A stretch of DNA of 64,000 bases from Novosphingobium sp. EMRT-2. Its GTDB lineage: Bacteria; Pseudomonadota; Alphaproteobacteria; Sphingomonadales; Sphingomonadaceae. How positions within the stretch are numbered: the first letter of the stretch is position 1; each line of letters starts with the position of its first letter. A program made the position numbers and the translations under genes. A model generated the notes under the pieces. The model was not told the origin of the DNA and did no database searches. It worked only from the letters and a program-made list of their open reading frames with translations. The stretch covers positions 2,475,501-2,539,500 of the forward strand of contig NZ_CP039695.1 of the NCBI RefSeq assembly GCF_005145025.1. The letters are read 5' to 3'. This document shows positions 43,179 through 51,843 of the stretch, piece by piece.

Positions 43179-45626
43179 TCAGACCGGCCGCATCGCGGCG
43201 GCGGCCAGCGTTTCGGCTTCGAGCAGCAATTCGTCGTCGGCCGCGCCGGCAGGCAGGCTCTCGCGGCCGATCATCACTATCACCGGCACCGCCATCGGGC
43301 TGACCCGATCGAGCCGGACATGGACGAGCTGCCCGGAGGCGCGTTCCAGCACGTCCGCAAGCCGGCCCACGTCGGTCAGCCGCGCCCGTGCGTCGGCCCA
43401 GGCGGCCTGGATCAGCACATGGTCCGGCTCGTACTTGCACAGCACGTCATAGATCAGGTCGGTCGAGAATGTGACCTGCCGGCCGCTCTTGCGGCCAGAC
43501 CGGCCCTGGCCCGGCTGCTGCCGCTCGACCAGTCCGGAGATGACCGCCACCTCGCGAAACGCGCGCCGCAGCAGGTAGGAATTCTGCACCCATTCGACGA
43601 ATTCGTGTGACAGGATGTCGGGGGAAAGCAGGCTGGCCGGATCGTTCACCGGCCGCAGGCCCCAGACCGCCAGCGAATAGTCGTTGGCCACGAAGCCCAG
43701 CGGCCCCAGCCCCTGATCCGCCATGCGCCGTGTGATCAGCATGCCCAGCGACTGGTTCGCGTTCCAGCCCTCGAACGTGTAATAGGTGGTGTAGTGCCGG
43801 CCGGCGTGGGGAAAGCTTTCGACCAGTAGCTCGCCCGGCCCGGGCAGGCGGCTGCGCCAATCCTGCATTTCCAGCCATTCGCGCACGTCATCCGGAAAGC
43901 GCGCCCACCCCGCGCGATCGACGATCATCGCGCGCACGCGGTCTGACAGGTGGGTGGTGAGCGGCATCCGCGCACCCATGTAGCTGGGGATGCGGCCCGA
44001 CGCTTTCGCCGCGCGCACGATCAGATCGAGATCGCGCACGCTTTCGACTTCGAGGTCCATTCCGGCAAAGCGGAAGGTGTCGCCGGGGCTCAGCGTCGCG
44101 CCGAAGCCTTCCTCCACCCGCCCCAGCGATCGCCCGTTGCGGAAGCGCACTTCCAGCATTTCGGAATCGACGATGATGCCGGCGTTGATGCGGAACCGGG
44201 CGGCCTGTTCGGGATGCGCAAGCCGCCACGTGCCGTCCTTCCCGGCAACGATCCGCCGAAACCGGTCGTAGGCGCGCAGGGCGTAGCCGCCGGTGGCGAC
44301 GAAGGCGAGCACGCGCGCCCAGATCGCCTCGTCTATCCAGGCATAGGCGGAGGAGGAGCGGACTTCGGCGAGCAGCGCGGCCTCGCCGAACGGCCCGGCG
44401 CAGGCGCAGGCCATGACGTGCTGCGCCAGCACGTCGAGCCCGCCCGCGCGGAACTCCTCGCCATCGCGCCGCCCTTCGCGCACCGCGTCCTGCGCGGCGG
44501 TGGCTTCCAGAAATTCAAAGCGGTTGCCGGGCACCAGCAGCGCGCGGCTCGGTTGATCCAGCCGATGGTTGGCGCGCCCGATCCGCTGCATCAGCCGCGA
44601 CGATCCCTTGGGCGCGCCCATCTGCACGACCAGATCGACATCGCCCCAGTCGACGCCAAGGTCGAGGCTGGCGGTGGCGACGAGGGCGCGCAGCTCCCCC
44701 CGTGCCATCGCGCCTTCCACCTTGCGCCGCGCTTCCTTCGATAGCGACCCGTGGTGAATGCCGATCGGCAGGTGGTCCTCGTTGGCGTCCCACAGCTTCT
44801 CGAAAATGAACTCGGCCAGGAACCGCGTGTTGGTGAAGACCAGCGTGGTGCGATTGGCGCGGATCGCGTCCATAAGCTGTGGCACCGCCCACGCGGCGGC
44901 GTGCCCGCCCCAGGGAACGCGCTGCCCCTCCGGCAGCAGAATATCGACTTCGGGCTCCGCGCCCGATTCGCCCTCCACCAGCGTGACGGCCGTCGCATCG
45001 CCGCCTGGCGCCAGCCACCGCCGATAAGCGTCCGGATCGGCCACGGTGGCCGAAAGCGCGCTGCGGCGGAGCTGCGGGGCGATCGCCTGCAGCCTTGTCA
45101 ACGCCAGCGCCAGCAGATCGCCGCGCTTGCCCGCGGCAAAGGCATGGATCTCGTCGATGACGATGCGCTGCAGGCCGGCGAACATCGTCTGCGCTTCGGG
45201 GTAGCTCAGCAGCAGCGATAGCGATTCGGGCGTGGTCAGCAGCACGTGCGGCGGACGGGCACGCTGGCGGGCCTTGCGCTCCGATGGCGTATCGCCGCTG
45301 CGCGTTTCGATGCGGATCGGCAGGCCGATCGCTTCCACCGGCGCCATGAGATTGCGCTGAACGTCGTGTGCCAGCGCCTTGAGTGGCGAGACGTAGAGCG
45401 TGTGGAGGCCGTCGGGAGGGGGCGATCCACCCAGCCGAGATGGGGTGAAGGCCGCCAGTGTCGGCAGGAAACCCGCCAGGGTCTTGCCCGCGCCGGTATC
45501 GGCGACGAGCAGGGCGTGGCGCCGCGAATCGTCGGCGGCGAGCATGTCGCACTGGTGCCGCCGCACGCGCCAGTTCCGCGTGGCGAACCATGCGCCGATT
45601 TCGGAGGGAATCGTGCCGCTATTCAT
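43179..45626 (-). CDS. Ligase-associated type DExH-box DNA helicase (Lhr family)
   Basis: An 815-residue superfamily 2 helicase. Walker A is TGAGKT at 44-49, the DExH box is VIDEIHAF, and motif VI is MQRIGRANHR. The C-terminal region follows the Lhr-like architecture of the DEXH_lig_assoc family (TIGR04121), which usually works with an ATP-dependent ligase, a metallophosphoesterase and an exonuclease in DNA repair. None of those partners is next to it here. I start at MNSGTIPSEIG; six more in-frame codons upstream are possible. Expressed alone on the - strand. Confidence 0.9.
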   Translation of the reverse strand: MNSGTIPSEIGAWFATRNWRVRRHQCDMLAADDSRRHALLVADTGAGKTLAGFLPTLAAFTPSRLGGSPPPDGLHTLYVSPLKALAHDVQRNLMAPVEAIGLPIRIETRSGDTPSERKARQRARPPHVLLTTPESLSLLLSYPEAQTMFAGLQRIVIDEIHAFAAGKRGDLLALALTRLQAIAPQLRRSALSATVADPDAYRRWLAPGGDATAVTLVEGESGAEPEVDILLPEGQRVPWGGHAAAWAVPQLMDAIRANRTTLVFTNTRFLAEFIFEKLWDANEDHLPIGIHHGSLSKEARRKVEGAMARGELRALVATASLDLGVDWGDVDLVVQMGAPKGSSRLMQRIGRANHRLDQPSRALLVPGNRFEFLEATAAQDAVREGRRDGEEFRAGGLDVLAQHVMACACAGPFGEAALLAEVRSSSAYAWIDEAIWARVLAFVATGGYALRAYDRFRRIVAGKDGTWRLAHPEQAARFRINAGIIVDSEMLEVRFRNGRSLGRVEEGFGATLSPGDTFRFAGMDLEVESVRDLDLIVRAAKASGRIPSYMGARMPLTTHLSDRVRAMIVDRAGWARFPDDVREWLEMQDWRSRLPGPGELLVESFPHAGRHYTTYYTFEGWNANQSLGMLITRRMADQGLGPLGFVANDYSLAVWGLRPVNDPASLLSPDILSHEFVEWVQNSYLLRRAFREVAVISGLVERQQPGQGRSGRKSGRQVTFSTDLIYDVLCKYEPDHVLIQAAWADARARLTDVGRLADVLERASGQLVHVRLDRVSPMAVPVIVMIGRESLPAGAADDELLLEAETLAAAAMRPV

Positions 45627-45681
45627 CGTTGATATGTCGCACAATTTGTCCGGAACGGGCCAAAAAGGCGTAGCGGACTGA

Positions 45682-45730
45682 AATTTCAGGACTGACCTTC
45701 GCGTCCAAGCTCTCTATAATGTCCTGAATT
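45682..45730. promoter_or_regulatory. Promoter framed by an inverted repeat
   Basis: On the + strand CTGACC (45692-45697) and a perfect TATAAT (45715-45720) are 17 bases apart. The promoter is bracketed by AATTTCAGGAC (45682-45692) and GTCCTGAATT (45721-45730), complementary arms that could be a regulator's paired half-sites. There is no coding gene downstream on this strand for nearly 3 kb, so it probably makes a short non-coding RNA. It may also influence the helicase gene on the - strand. Confidence 0.6.
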
Positions 45731-45824
45731 GGAACAATGCGGGTCTGCGCGGAATTGCCGGAGCCGAGCCTCCATCCTGGTGTTGGCCCCGGTGGGGCGC
45801 TTCCGCCCGCGGAGGCGCCCCTTT
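45727..45824 (+). ncRNA. Candidate small RNA of about 100 nt
   Basis: Runs from the predicted start of the TATAAT promoter to a strong hairpin: GGGGCGCTTCCGC-CC-GCGGAGGCGCCCC (45794-45821, one G-U pair) followed by TTT. No ORF is credible in it. It does not match SRP RNA, tmRNA or 6S RNA signatures that I know. The U-tract is short, but so are those of other terminators in this window. It lies between the helicase and phosphohexomutase genes, both on the other strand. Confidence 0.45.
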
Positions 45825-45839
45825 CCGGACGCGTTGCGA

Positions 45840-47255
45840 TCAAGGCAGCCCTGCTTCGCGCGCGACGCCCGATGCGGCGAGCTGCGCGTCGATCGCGTCC
45901 AGCAGGCGCGCCAGTCCCTCGGCATCGTCGCTTTCGGCCCGCGCGGTCAGCGCGGCCTGCGTGTTGGACGCGCGCAGCAGCCACCAGCCGTCGGGCGTGG
46001 TCACCCGCGCGCCATCGATGCTCTCGACAGTGGCGCCGCTCTGGCGCAGGCGCTCCATCACCTCCGCGATCACCGCGAACTTGCGCTCCTCCGCCACGGG
46101 AATGCGCAGCTCGGGCGTCGTGACGGATTCGGGCATCGCGCCGCGCAACGCGGTGACCGACCGGCCCAGCCGCACGGTGGCGGCGATCAGCCGGATCGCG
46201 GCGTAGAGCGCGTCGTCGAAGCCGAAGTAGCTATCCGCAAAGCAGATATGCCCGGTCATCTCGCCGCCCAGCGGCGCGCCGATTTCGGCCATGCGGGATT
46301 TGATCAGGCTGTGGCCGGTCTTCCACATATGGGCCTGTCCGCCCAGCGCGCGGATGCGTGCAAACAGGTGGTTGCTGGCCTTCACATCGGCCACGATCGC
46401 CGCTCCGGGGTGCTGTTGCAGCACGTCCTCGGCGAAGATCATCATCAACTGGTCGCCCCAGATCACGCGGCCGACGCTGTCGACCACGCCGATCCGGTCC
46501 CCGTCGCCGTCGAACGCCACGCCGAACTGCAATGCGTGCGCGGCCACGGCATCGCGCAGGTCGTCCAGATTGGCTTCCACGGTCGGGTCGGGATGGTGGT
46601 TGGGAAAGCGGCCGTCCACCGCGGTATGCAGGCAGACGTGAAAGCCGGGCAGCCGCTCCACCAGCCGGTCGATCACGGGGCCGGCGGCACCGTTGCCGGC
46701 ATCCCAGCCGATCCGCAACCCGTCCAGCACGGCGGGATCGATGCCGTCGAGCGCGGCGAGCAGCGTGGCGACGTAGCTGTCGATCACCGTGGCGCGGGTG
46801 ACTTGCCCCGTGCCCGCGGCATGGTTACCCGCCTGTGCCATGGAAGCAAGTTCCGCGATGGCTTCGCCAAAGAACGGGCGGCCCCGCAGCACGAACTTGA
46901 AGCCGTTCTGGTCGGCCGGATTGTGGCTGCCCGTCACCTGGATGCCGCCGGTTACGCCGTCCAGCGTCGCTTCGGCGAAATAGAGCATCGGGGTGGGGCA
47001 CAACCCGATCCGCACGGCGTCGACGCCGGCGGAGAGCAATCCTTCGACTAGCGCCTGCTCCAGCGCGGGCGAACTCAGGCGGCCATCGCGGCCCACCACG
47101 ATCCGCGCCGATGCGCCATGCGCTTCGGCTTCGGCCCGCGCGCGGGTTCCGAACGTCTGCCCTATGGCGCGGGCATCGGCTTCGCCCAGCGTTTGCCCGA
47201 CGACGCCGCGAATGTCGTATTCGCGCAGGATGGAGGGGGGGAAGCGATGCGTCAT
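45840..47255 (-). CDS. Phosphomannomutase/phosphoglucomutase
   Basis: A 471-residue alpha-D-phosphohexomutase. The phosphoserine motif is VTGSHNPADQNG with Ser110, and the Mg site is DGDGDR at 249-254. It interconverts hexose-6- and hexose-1-phosphates for nucleotide-sugar, LPS or exopolysaccharide synthesis (ManB/AlgC type). The sugar preference, usually set by a GEMSGH-like loop, appears as GEMTGH, as in PMM/PGM enzymes. I start at MTHRFPPS; longer in-frame sequence overlaps the J-domain gene. Confidence 0.92.
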   Translation of the reverse strand: MTHRFPPSILREYDIRGVVGQTLGEADARAIGQTFGTRARAEAEAHGASARIVVGRDGRLSSPALEQALVEGLLSAGVDAVRIGLCPTPMLYFAEATLDGVTGGIQVTGSHNPADQNGFKFVLRGRPFFGEAIAELASMAQAGNHAAGTGQVTRATVIDSYVATLLAALDGIDPAVLDGLRIGWDAGNGAAGPVIDRLVERLPGFHVCLHTAVDGRFPNHHPDPTVEANLDDLRDAVAAHALQFGVAFDGDGDRIGVVDSVGRVIWGDQLMMIFAEDVLQQHPGAAIVADVKASNHLFARIRALGGQAHMWKTGHSLIKSRMAEIGAPLGGEMTGHICFADSYFGFDDALYAAIRLIAATVRLGRSVTALRGAMPESVTTPELRIPVAEERKFAVIAEVMERLRQSGATVESIDGARVTTPDGWWLLRASNTQAALTARAESDDAEGLARLLDAIDAQLAASGVAREAGLP

Positions 47256-47295
47256 CGCCCGCCGCCCCGGCGATTGGGCACCCGTGCGGGCGACG

Positions 47296-47580
47296 TCACC
47301 GCCGTTCCGCCAGCCGCCCGAGCAGAAGATCGCGCGCGGCGTTGGCTTCGTGCACCGCTTCCGCCGTGCCGCCACGATCCGGATGGACTTGCGCGATCCG
47401 GCGGCGATGCGCCTCGACGATATCGTCGCGCGAGGCTTGCGGGGGCACGCCCAGAAGGGCGCGCGCACGGGTTTCGGCACTGGCGCGCCCGCTGTCGCGC
47501 CACAGCTCCCATGGCCAGCGCCCGGCTAGCAATCGCACCGCGACGCTGACCAGGAACGCGAGCCAGATCAGTTTGATCAT
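47296..47580 (-). CDS. Small membrane-anchored J-domain protein
   Basis: A 94-residue protein. An N-terminal hydrophobic helix (about 3-20) is followed by a J domain: ALLGVPPQASRDDIVEAHRR, then the HPD tripeptide at 66-68 in HPDRGG. The organisation (anchor plus J domain) resembles Tim14/Pam18-like and sphingomonad DnaJ-like small proteins. It likely recruits DnaK to the inner membrane. Its start overlaps the end of mipZ by a few bases. Confidence 0.88.
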   Translation of the reverse strand: MIKLIWLAFLVSVAVRLLAGRWPWELWRDSGRASAETRARALLGVPPQASRDDIVEAHRRRIAQVHPDRGGTAEAVHEANAARDLLLGRLAERR

Positions 47581-48434
47581 GCGGCGCTTTCCAGCGTCCC
47601 CGCATGGGCGGTGAGCGCGCCGGTCGGCATCGGCAGGTTGAGGCCCGCCACCAGCGAACGCAGTTCCTGTCGCGCTACGAGGTGGCTGGTGCCGAGTTCG
47701 CCGAGATGGCCCTTGTCCAGCAGCGTCAGCCCCGAGGGGAACAGTTCGCGGTAGATCACGCGCTCGGACAGGCCACTCGCGATGCGGAAGCCGACGCGCT
47801 TGGACAGTTCGACCAGCGCCTGATCGATGCGGCGCTGGTTGCGCGCCTCGATGTGCTGGGTGCGGTTGCGCACGACCACCCAGTCCATTTCGCGCCGCGC
47901 TTCGCGGATCGTGGTCATCGCGCGCTTCTTGCGGGCTTCCCAGATCAGTTCTGCATAGAACGAAAGGCGGCGGACCTTGAAGGTTTCCGCGTCCACCTGC
48001 CCGATCAGGTCGAAGTCCACGAAGCTGTCGTTGAGCGGCGTGACCAGCGTATCGGCACGGGTGGCGACGTGGCGGGCCAGCGGATCGTCACGCCCCGGAG
48101 TGTCGAACACGATGAAATCGGGCCCGGCGGAAAGCTGTTCGGTCAGCGCTTCAAGCTCATCGACATTGTCCCCGCCATAGACGGCGAACGTCGCCGTCGG
48201 CAGGTCGATCTGCCGGCGCTTCTGCGTTTCCGCGCGATTTTCCAGATAGCGGTGCAGCGTGCGCTGCCGCGCGTCGAGATCGATCGCCGCCACGCGTGCG
48301 CCCTGATAGGCGAGCGCCACCGCCACGTGCACGGCGGTGGTGGACTTCCCGGTGCCGCCCTTTTCGTTGGCGAAGACGATCCGGTGCGGACCTGCGGGCT
48401 GCTGCGGTGCGGGGGGCGGTGCTCCGATGGACAA
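47577..48434 (-). CDS. mipZ: MipZ-like ParA-family division-plane positioning ATPase
   Basis: About 285 residues. The deviant Walker A is KGGTGKST (25-32), within FANEKGGTGKSTTAVHVAVA. It is followed by AAIDLDARQRTLHRYLENR and FDTPGRDD, closely matching Caulobacter MipZ, which positions FtsZ by forming gradients from ParB at the poles. The start is uncertain; I use TTG at 48434 since ATG and GTG are absent in frame near the conserved N-terminus. A MipZ gene is a hallmark of alphaproteobacteria lacking MinCDE. Divergent from panC. Confidence 0.9.
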   Translation of the reverse strand: MSIGAPPPAPQQPAGPHRIVFANEKGGTGKSTTAVHVAVALAYQGARVAAIDLDARQRTLHRYLENRAETQKRRQIDLPTATFAVYGGDNVDELEALTEQLSAGPDFIVFDTPGRDDPLARHVATRADTLVTPLNDSFVDFDLIGQVDAETFKVRRLSFYAELIWEARKKRAMTTIREARREMDWVVVRNRTQHIEARNQRRIDQALVELSKRVGFRIASGLSERVIYRELFPSGLTLLDKGHLGELGTSHLVARQELRSLVAGLNLPMPTGALTAHAGTLESAA

Positions 48435-48551
48435 GGAATGAACTCGCTGCTTGTGTTGCCGACAGGTCCGGCAGTGCTTGCCGCCGGAGGGGGACGGGGG
48501 GTAGGAACCCCGCTTCGTCCCTTGCCGTGAATTAAAGGAGAGGCAGGCCCG

Positions 48552-49406
48552 GTGCAAACCATCTCTAGGCTCGATACCCTGCGCGAAGCGGTGGACCTGC
48601 TCAAAAACGGGGGAAAAACCCTCGCGATCGTCCCCACCATGGGCGCATTGCACGAAGGGCACCTGACGCTGGTGCGCGAGGCGCGGCGGCGGGCGGATCA
48701 TGTGGCCGTGTCGATCTTCGTCAATCCGCGCCAGTTCGGCCCGAACGAGGATCTTGACGCCTATCCGCGCCGCATGGCGCAGGATGCGGCGCTGCTGGAG
48801 GTCGAGGGGGTGGCCCTGCTGTGGGCGCCCACGGTCGATCAGGTCTATCCCGAAGGCTATGCCACCAATGTCTCGGTCTCCGGGCTGGACGCGGTGCTGT
48901 GCGGCGCGGCGCGGCCAGGGCATTTCGACGGGGTGGCGACAGTGGTGTGCAAGCTGTTCAACCAGGTGCGGCCGGATATCGCGCTGTTCGGCGAGAAGGA
49001 CTGGCAGCAGCTCGCCATCATCCGCCGCATGGCGCGCGATCTCGATCTGACGCAGCCCCATGCCGACGCCATCATCGGCGTGCCCACGGTCCGCGAGGAC
49101 GATGGCCTCGCCATGAGCAGCCGCAACCAGTATCTCACGCCCACGGAACGGGCTCAGGCAGCAGGCCTTTCGCGGGCGATGCGCAAGGCGATTGCCGCGA
49201 TCGAAGGCGGCGCCGGGGTGGCCGGTACGCTTGCTACGCTGCGTGCCGAAATTCTCGCTTCCGGCTTCGCCTCGATCGATTACGCCGACCTGCGCGATGC
49301 GGCGACGCTGGAGGACGTGGCGGCCCTGACCGGACGGCCCGCCCGCCTGCTGGTTGCCGCGCGGATCGGCAAGGCGCGGCTGATCGACAACATGCCGGTG
49401 GGCTAG
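48552..49406 (+). CDS. panC: Pantothenate synthetase (pantoate-beta-alanine ligase)
   Basis: A 284-residue cytosolic enzyme joining pantoate and beta-alanine with ATP to give pantothenate. The HIGH-like motif is in PTMGALHEGHLTLV (HEGH 34-37). KDWQQLAIIRRM and the KMSKS-like AMSSRNQYL follow. Starts at GTG with AAAGGAGAGG upstream. It is divergent from mipZ and convergent with the TPR-sulfotransferase. Confidence 0.95.
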   Translation: MQTISRLDTLREAVDLLKNGGKTLAIVPTMGALHEGHLTLVREARRRADHVAVSIFVNPRQFGPNEDLDAYPRRMAQDAALLEVEGVALLWAPTVDQVYPEGYATNVSVSGLDAVLCGAARPGHFDGVATVVCKLFNQVRPDIALFGEKDWQQLAIIRRMARDLDLTQPHADAIIGVPTVREDDGLAMSSRNQYLTPTERAQAAGLSRAMRKAIAAIEGGAGVAGTLATLRAEILASGFASIDYADLRDAATLEDVAALTGRPARLLVAARIGKARLIDNMPVG

Positions 49407-51439
49407 GCGGCGGGGGCGTCCGGATAGGCGTCGATCACCGGGCCGAGCGCGGCACGCAGCGGGTCCAGCCATTCCGCGTAGTTCGCCCAGTGCTCCACCG
49501 CGTCCTTGAAGATCGGCTGGCGTACCTGCTCGGAACTTGCCGTGCGCACGGCCCGCCGGGTTTCCCAGAACGAGAGGCATGAGTCCTCGAACGGCAGCCC
49601 GAGGTGATCGAGCAGGCGGCGGACTTCGGTTTCGGTATCGGCCACCATCCGTTCGTAGATCACGCGGTGCACCGCACCGGGCGCCTGGCGGTCGAACGCG
49701 GCCATCAGCGCGACGTAATCGGCATAGTACCGGCCGATGTCGCCAAGATCATACGTGAACGTCTGCCCGCGCGCGAAATGCTGCTTCCAGCCGGAAAAGC
49801 AGCAGGCCATCGGATGGCGGCGCGCATCGACGATCCTGGCGTTGGGCAGGATCAGCCGGATCAGGCCGACGTGCTGCCAGTTGTTGGGCATCTTGTCGAT
49901 GAACAGCGGCTTGTCGGTCTGGCGGTGGACGCGGGTGCGCTCGATATATTCCTCGCCCAGCCGCAGCCGGTCCGCCGGCGTCAGCGAGGAGACCATAGCG
50001 CGGAAATCGGCAAATTCGCCCTCGTCCACACGCGCTTGCAGGCGGCTGGCGATGATCATCATCTCCGCCAGTTCCATCGTTCCTTCCACCTGGCTGTGGC
50101 TGGAAAGGATCTGCTCCACCAGCGTCGAGCCGGAGCGGGGCAGGCCGACGACGAAGATTGGATCGGGCGCGGGGCAGCCGCCTTCGCCCATCGCAGCGAT
50201 GAAGGCGCTGGTGAACGTCTCGCGCGTCGCGGCCACTTCCGCTGAAAACTGGTCCGCGTCATGCCGCACCATCGTGCGGCGCAGGTGGTTGCCCCGGTCA
50301 TAGTGGCGGAACGAGGCGGGATAGTCCTTCGCGTCCTCGTAGGCCTTCCCCAGCGAGAAGTGCAGGTGGAACACGTCTTCCTGCCGGTCCGCCGCGTCCG
50401 GCTCCAGCGTGGCCAGCGCCTGCTCCATCGCCGCGATGTCGTCCGTGCCGAACTTGACGGTCTTGAGATTGGCAAGGCTCCACCATGCCTCGCCCATGGT
50501 CGGCAGGTGCGCCACCGCCTGGCGATAGGCGTGCACCGCTTCGGCCTGTTCGCCGAGCGTCTTCAGCACATGGCCCAGGTTCTGCCAGACCTGCGGCTGG
50601 TCGGCCTTTTGCGCCAGCAGCTTTTCGTAAAGCGTCCGCGCCCGTTCCTGGTCGCCCAGCCGCACCAGCACGGAGGCCATGATCAGGTCGTGCCCCGGAT
50701 TGTTCACCGGCGAGCGCGCCAGCACTTCGGCGTGTTCGAGCGCTTCGGGCAGGCGGTTGGTCTGCAGCAGCAGGCGGATCAGGAAATCGCGGGCCAGATC
50801 GAAGCCTGGGGCAAGGTCCAGCGCGCGCCGGACGAGCGTCATTGCCTCGGCCATGTCCGCACGCCGCCATGCCACCTCGCCCAGCAGGCGCGTGCCCACG
50901 GGATCGTCGGGCAGCCGTTCCAGTCGTGCCTTCAGGGTGGCGGCGGCGTCCTCGAACTGCCCTTCGTTCATCGCCATCGCCGCCTGGACCAGTTCGGGAT
51001 CGCGCGACGCGGCGTGAATGCCGGAAAGGTCGGCGCGCCAGCCGTCTTCGTGGCGGCCCTGCTTGCGCAGTTCCCCCGCCAGCAGGAACCAGCCGCTCGC
51101 CACGCCTGGCTGCTGCCGGGTGAGACTTTCGAGCGCGGCGATTGCCTGACGGACATCGCCTGCTTCGCTGGCCGCCTGTGCCCATTCCCACAGCACCGGC
51201 GGCGCGGCGGGGTGCCTGCGGGCCAGCGCGGCGAGTCGCGGCAGGGCCGCCCCGGCGTTACCCAGCCGGCGCAGGGCCTGGCACGCAATCATTTCCGCCG
51301 GCGGCAGCCCGGGCGCGTTCTTCAGCACATCTTCGGCCTGTGCCAGCGCCGCTTCCGGGTCGGCATCGAGCAGCCGTACGGCACGCTCCAGCGCCTCGTT
51401 CGCTGTCTCTTCGCGACTGGCCGTCATGCTGCCCGCCAT
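49403..51439 (-). CDS. TPR-repeat sulfotransferase family protein
   Basis: A 678-residue protein. Residues about 10-370 are tetratricopeptide repeats; the C-terminal third is a PAPS-dependent sulfotransferase domain. The 5'-phosphosulfate-binding loop VGLPRSGSTLVEQIL lies near residue 430, and ARRHPMACCFSGWKQHF further on. Family members occur widely in alphaproteobacteria; acceptors are mostly unknown. Two ATGs 4 codons apart (51439, 51427) could be used. It overlaps the end of panC by 4 bases. Confidence 0.85.
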   Translation of the reverse strand: MAGSMTASREETANEALERAVRLLDADPEAALAQAEDVLKNAPGLPPAEMIACQALRRLGNAGAALPRLAALARRHPAAPPVLWEWAQAASEAGDVRQAIAALESLTRQQPGVASGWFLLAGELRKQGRHEDGWRADLSGIHAASRDPELVQAAMAMNEGQFEDAAATLKARLERLPDDPVGTRLLGEVAWRRADMAEAMTLVRRALDLAPGFDLARDFLIRLLLQTNRLPEALEHAEVLARSPVNNPGHDLIMASVLVRLGDQERARTLYEKLLAQKADQPQVWQNLGHVLKTLGEQAEAVHAYRQAVAHLPTMGEAWWSLANLKTVKFGTDDIAAMEQALATLEPDAADRQEDVFHLHFSLGKAYEDAKDYPASFRHYDRGNHLRRTMVRHDADQFSAEVAATRETFTSAFIAAMGEGGCPAPDPIFVVGLPRSGSTLVEQILSSHSQVEGTMELAEMMIIASRLQARVDEGEFADFRAMVSSLTPADRLRLGEEYIERTRVHRQTDKPLFIDKMPNNWQHVGLIRLILPNARIVDARRHPMACCFSGWKQHFARGQTFTYDLGDIGRYYADYVALMAAFDRQAPGAVHRVIYERMVADTETEVRRLLDHLGLPFEDSCLSFWETRRAVRTASSEQVRQPIFKDAVEHWANYAEWLDPLRAALGPVIDAYPDAPAA

Positions 51440-51843
51440 GTGTCGATCCCGTGCCTTGCCCGTGTTTTGCAACTGCGAAATTTGTGCCGACGGAAAGGAC
51501 ATTTGTCGAGTCAATATGCACCTCGGTGCTTTTGCAACAAGGAAGTTGACACCTGTCCAATCGCTGGCACTATCGATTTCGGACAGGCGTACTAACTTCG
51601 GTTTATGGCGCGAAAGTCCGGGGCATTTGAGAGTTTGAACCTGTCGTCGCCGCGCTGTGGCGGCGTTCCGCGAGGCGTCTGCTTCGCGGGGCCGGAAGAG
51701 TTGTGCGTGTGCGAGCGCTTGATTGTTCGCGATTGCACAATTTCCGCTCGGCAAGGCGGCAGGCACTGGTGGCGAGACCCGGCAACCGGGCCGCTCGATC
51801 CTTGGGGAAGGATGAAAGGCGCGAACATCAAAAAGGGGGGCTT
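51440..51843. other. Long upstream region of the TonB-dependent receptor gene
   Basis: About 400 bases without a credible gene. TTGACA (51546-51551) with ACTATC 17 bases on is a possible promoter. A perfect 7-base inverted repeat CCTGTCC...GGACAGG (51552-51587) overlaps it, a possible operator. The leader of about 265 bases before the ATG includes CCCGG-CAA-CCGGG and other stems. I looked for cobalamin and SAM riboswitch cores and did not recognise them. The ribosome site AAGGGGGGC is strong. Confidence 0.45.

Noticed and set aside
45727..45824. SRP (4.5S) RNA, tmRNA, 6S RNA or a tRNA at the candidate small-RNA locus
   Set aside because: None of the core sequences that I know for these RNAs are present, and the length or ends do not fit. 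It is kept as an unassigned candidate.
51579..51843. Cobalamin or SAM riboswitch in the leader of the TonB-dependent receptor
   Set aside because: Stems occur, but the conserved cores of these riboswitches were not recognisable.
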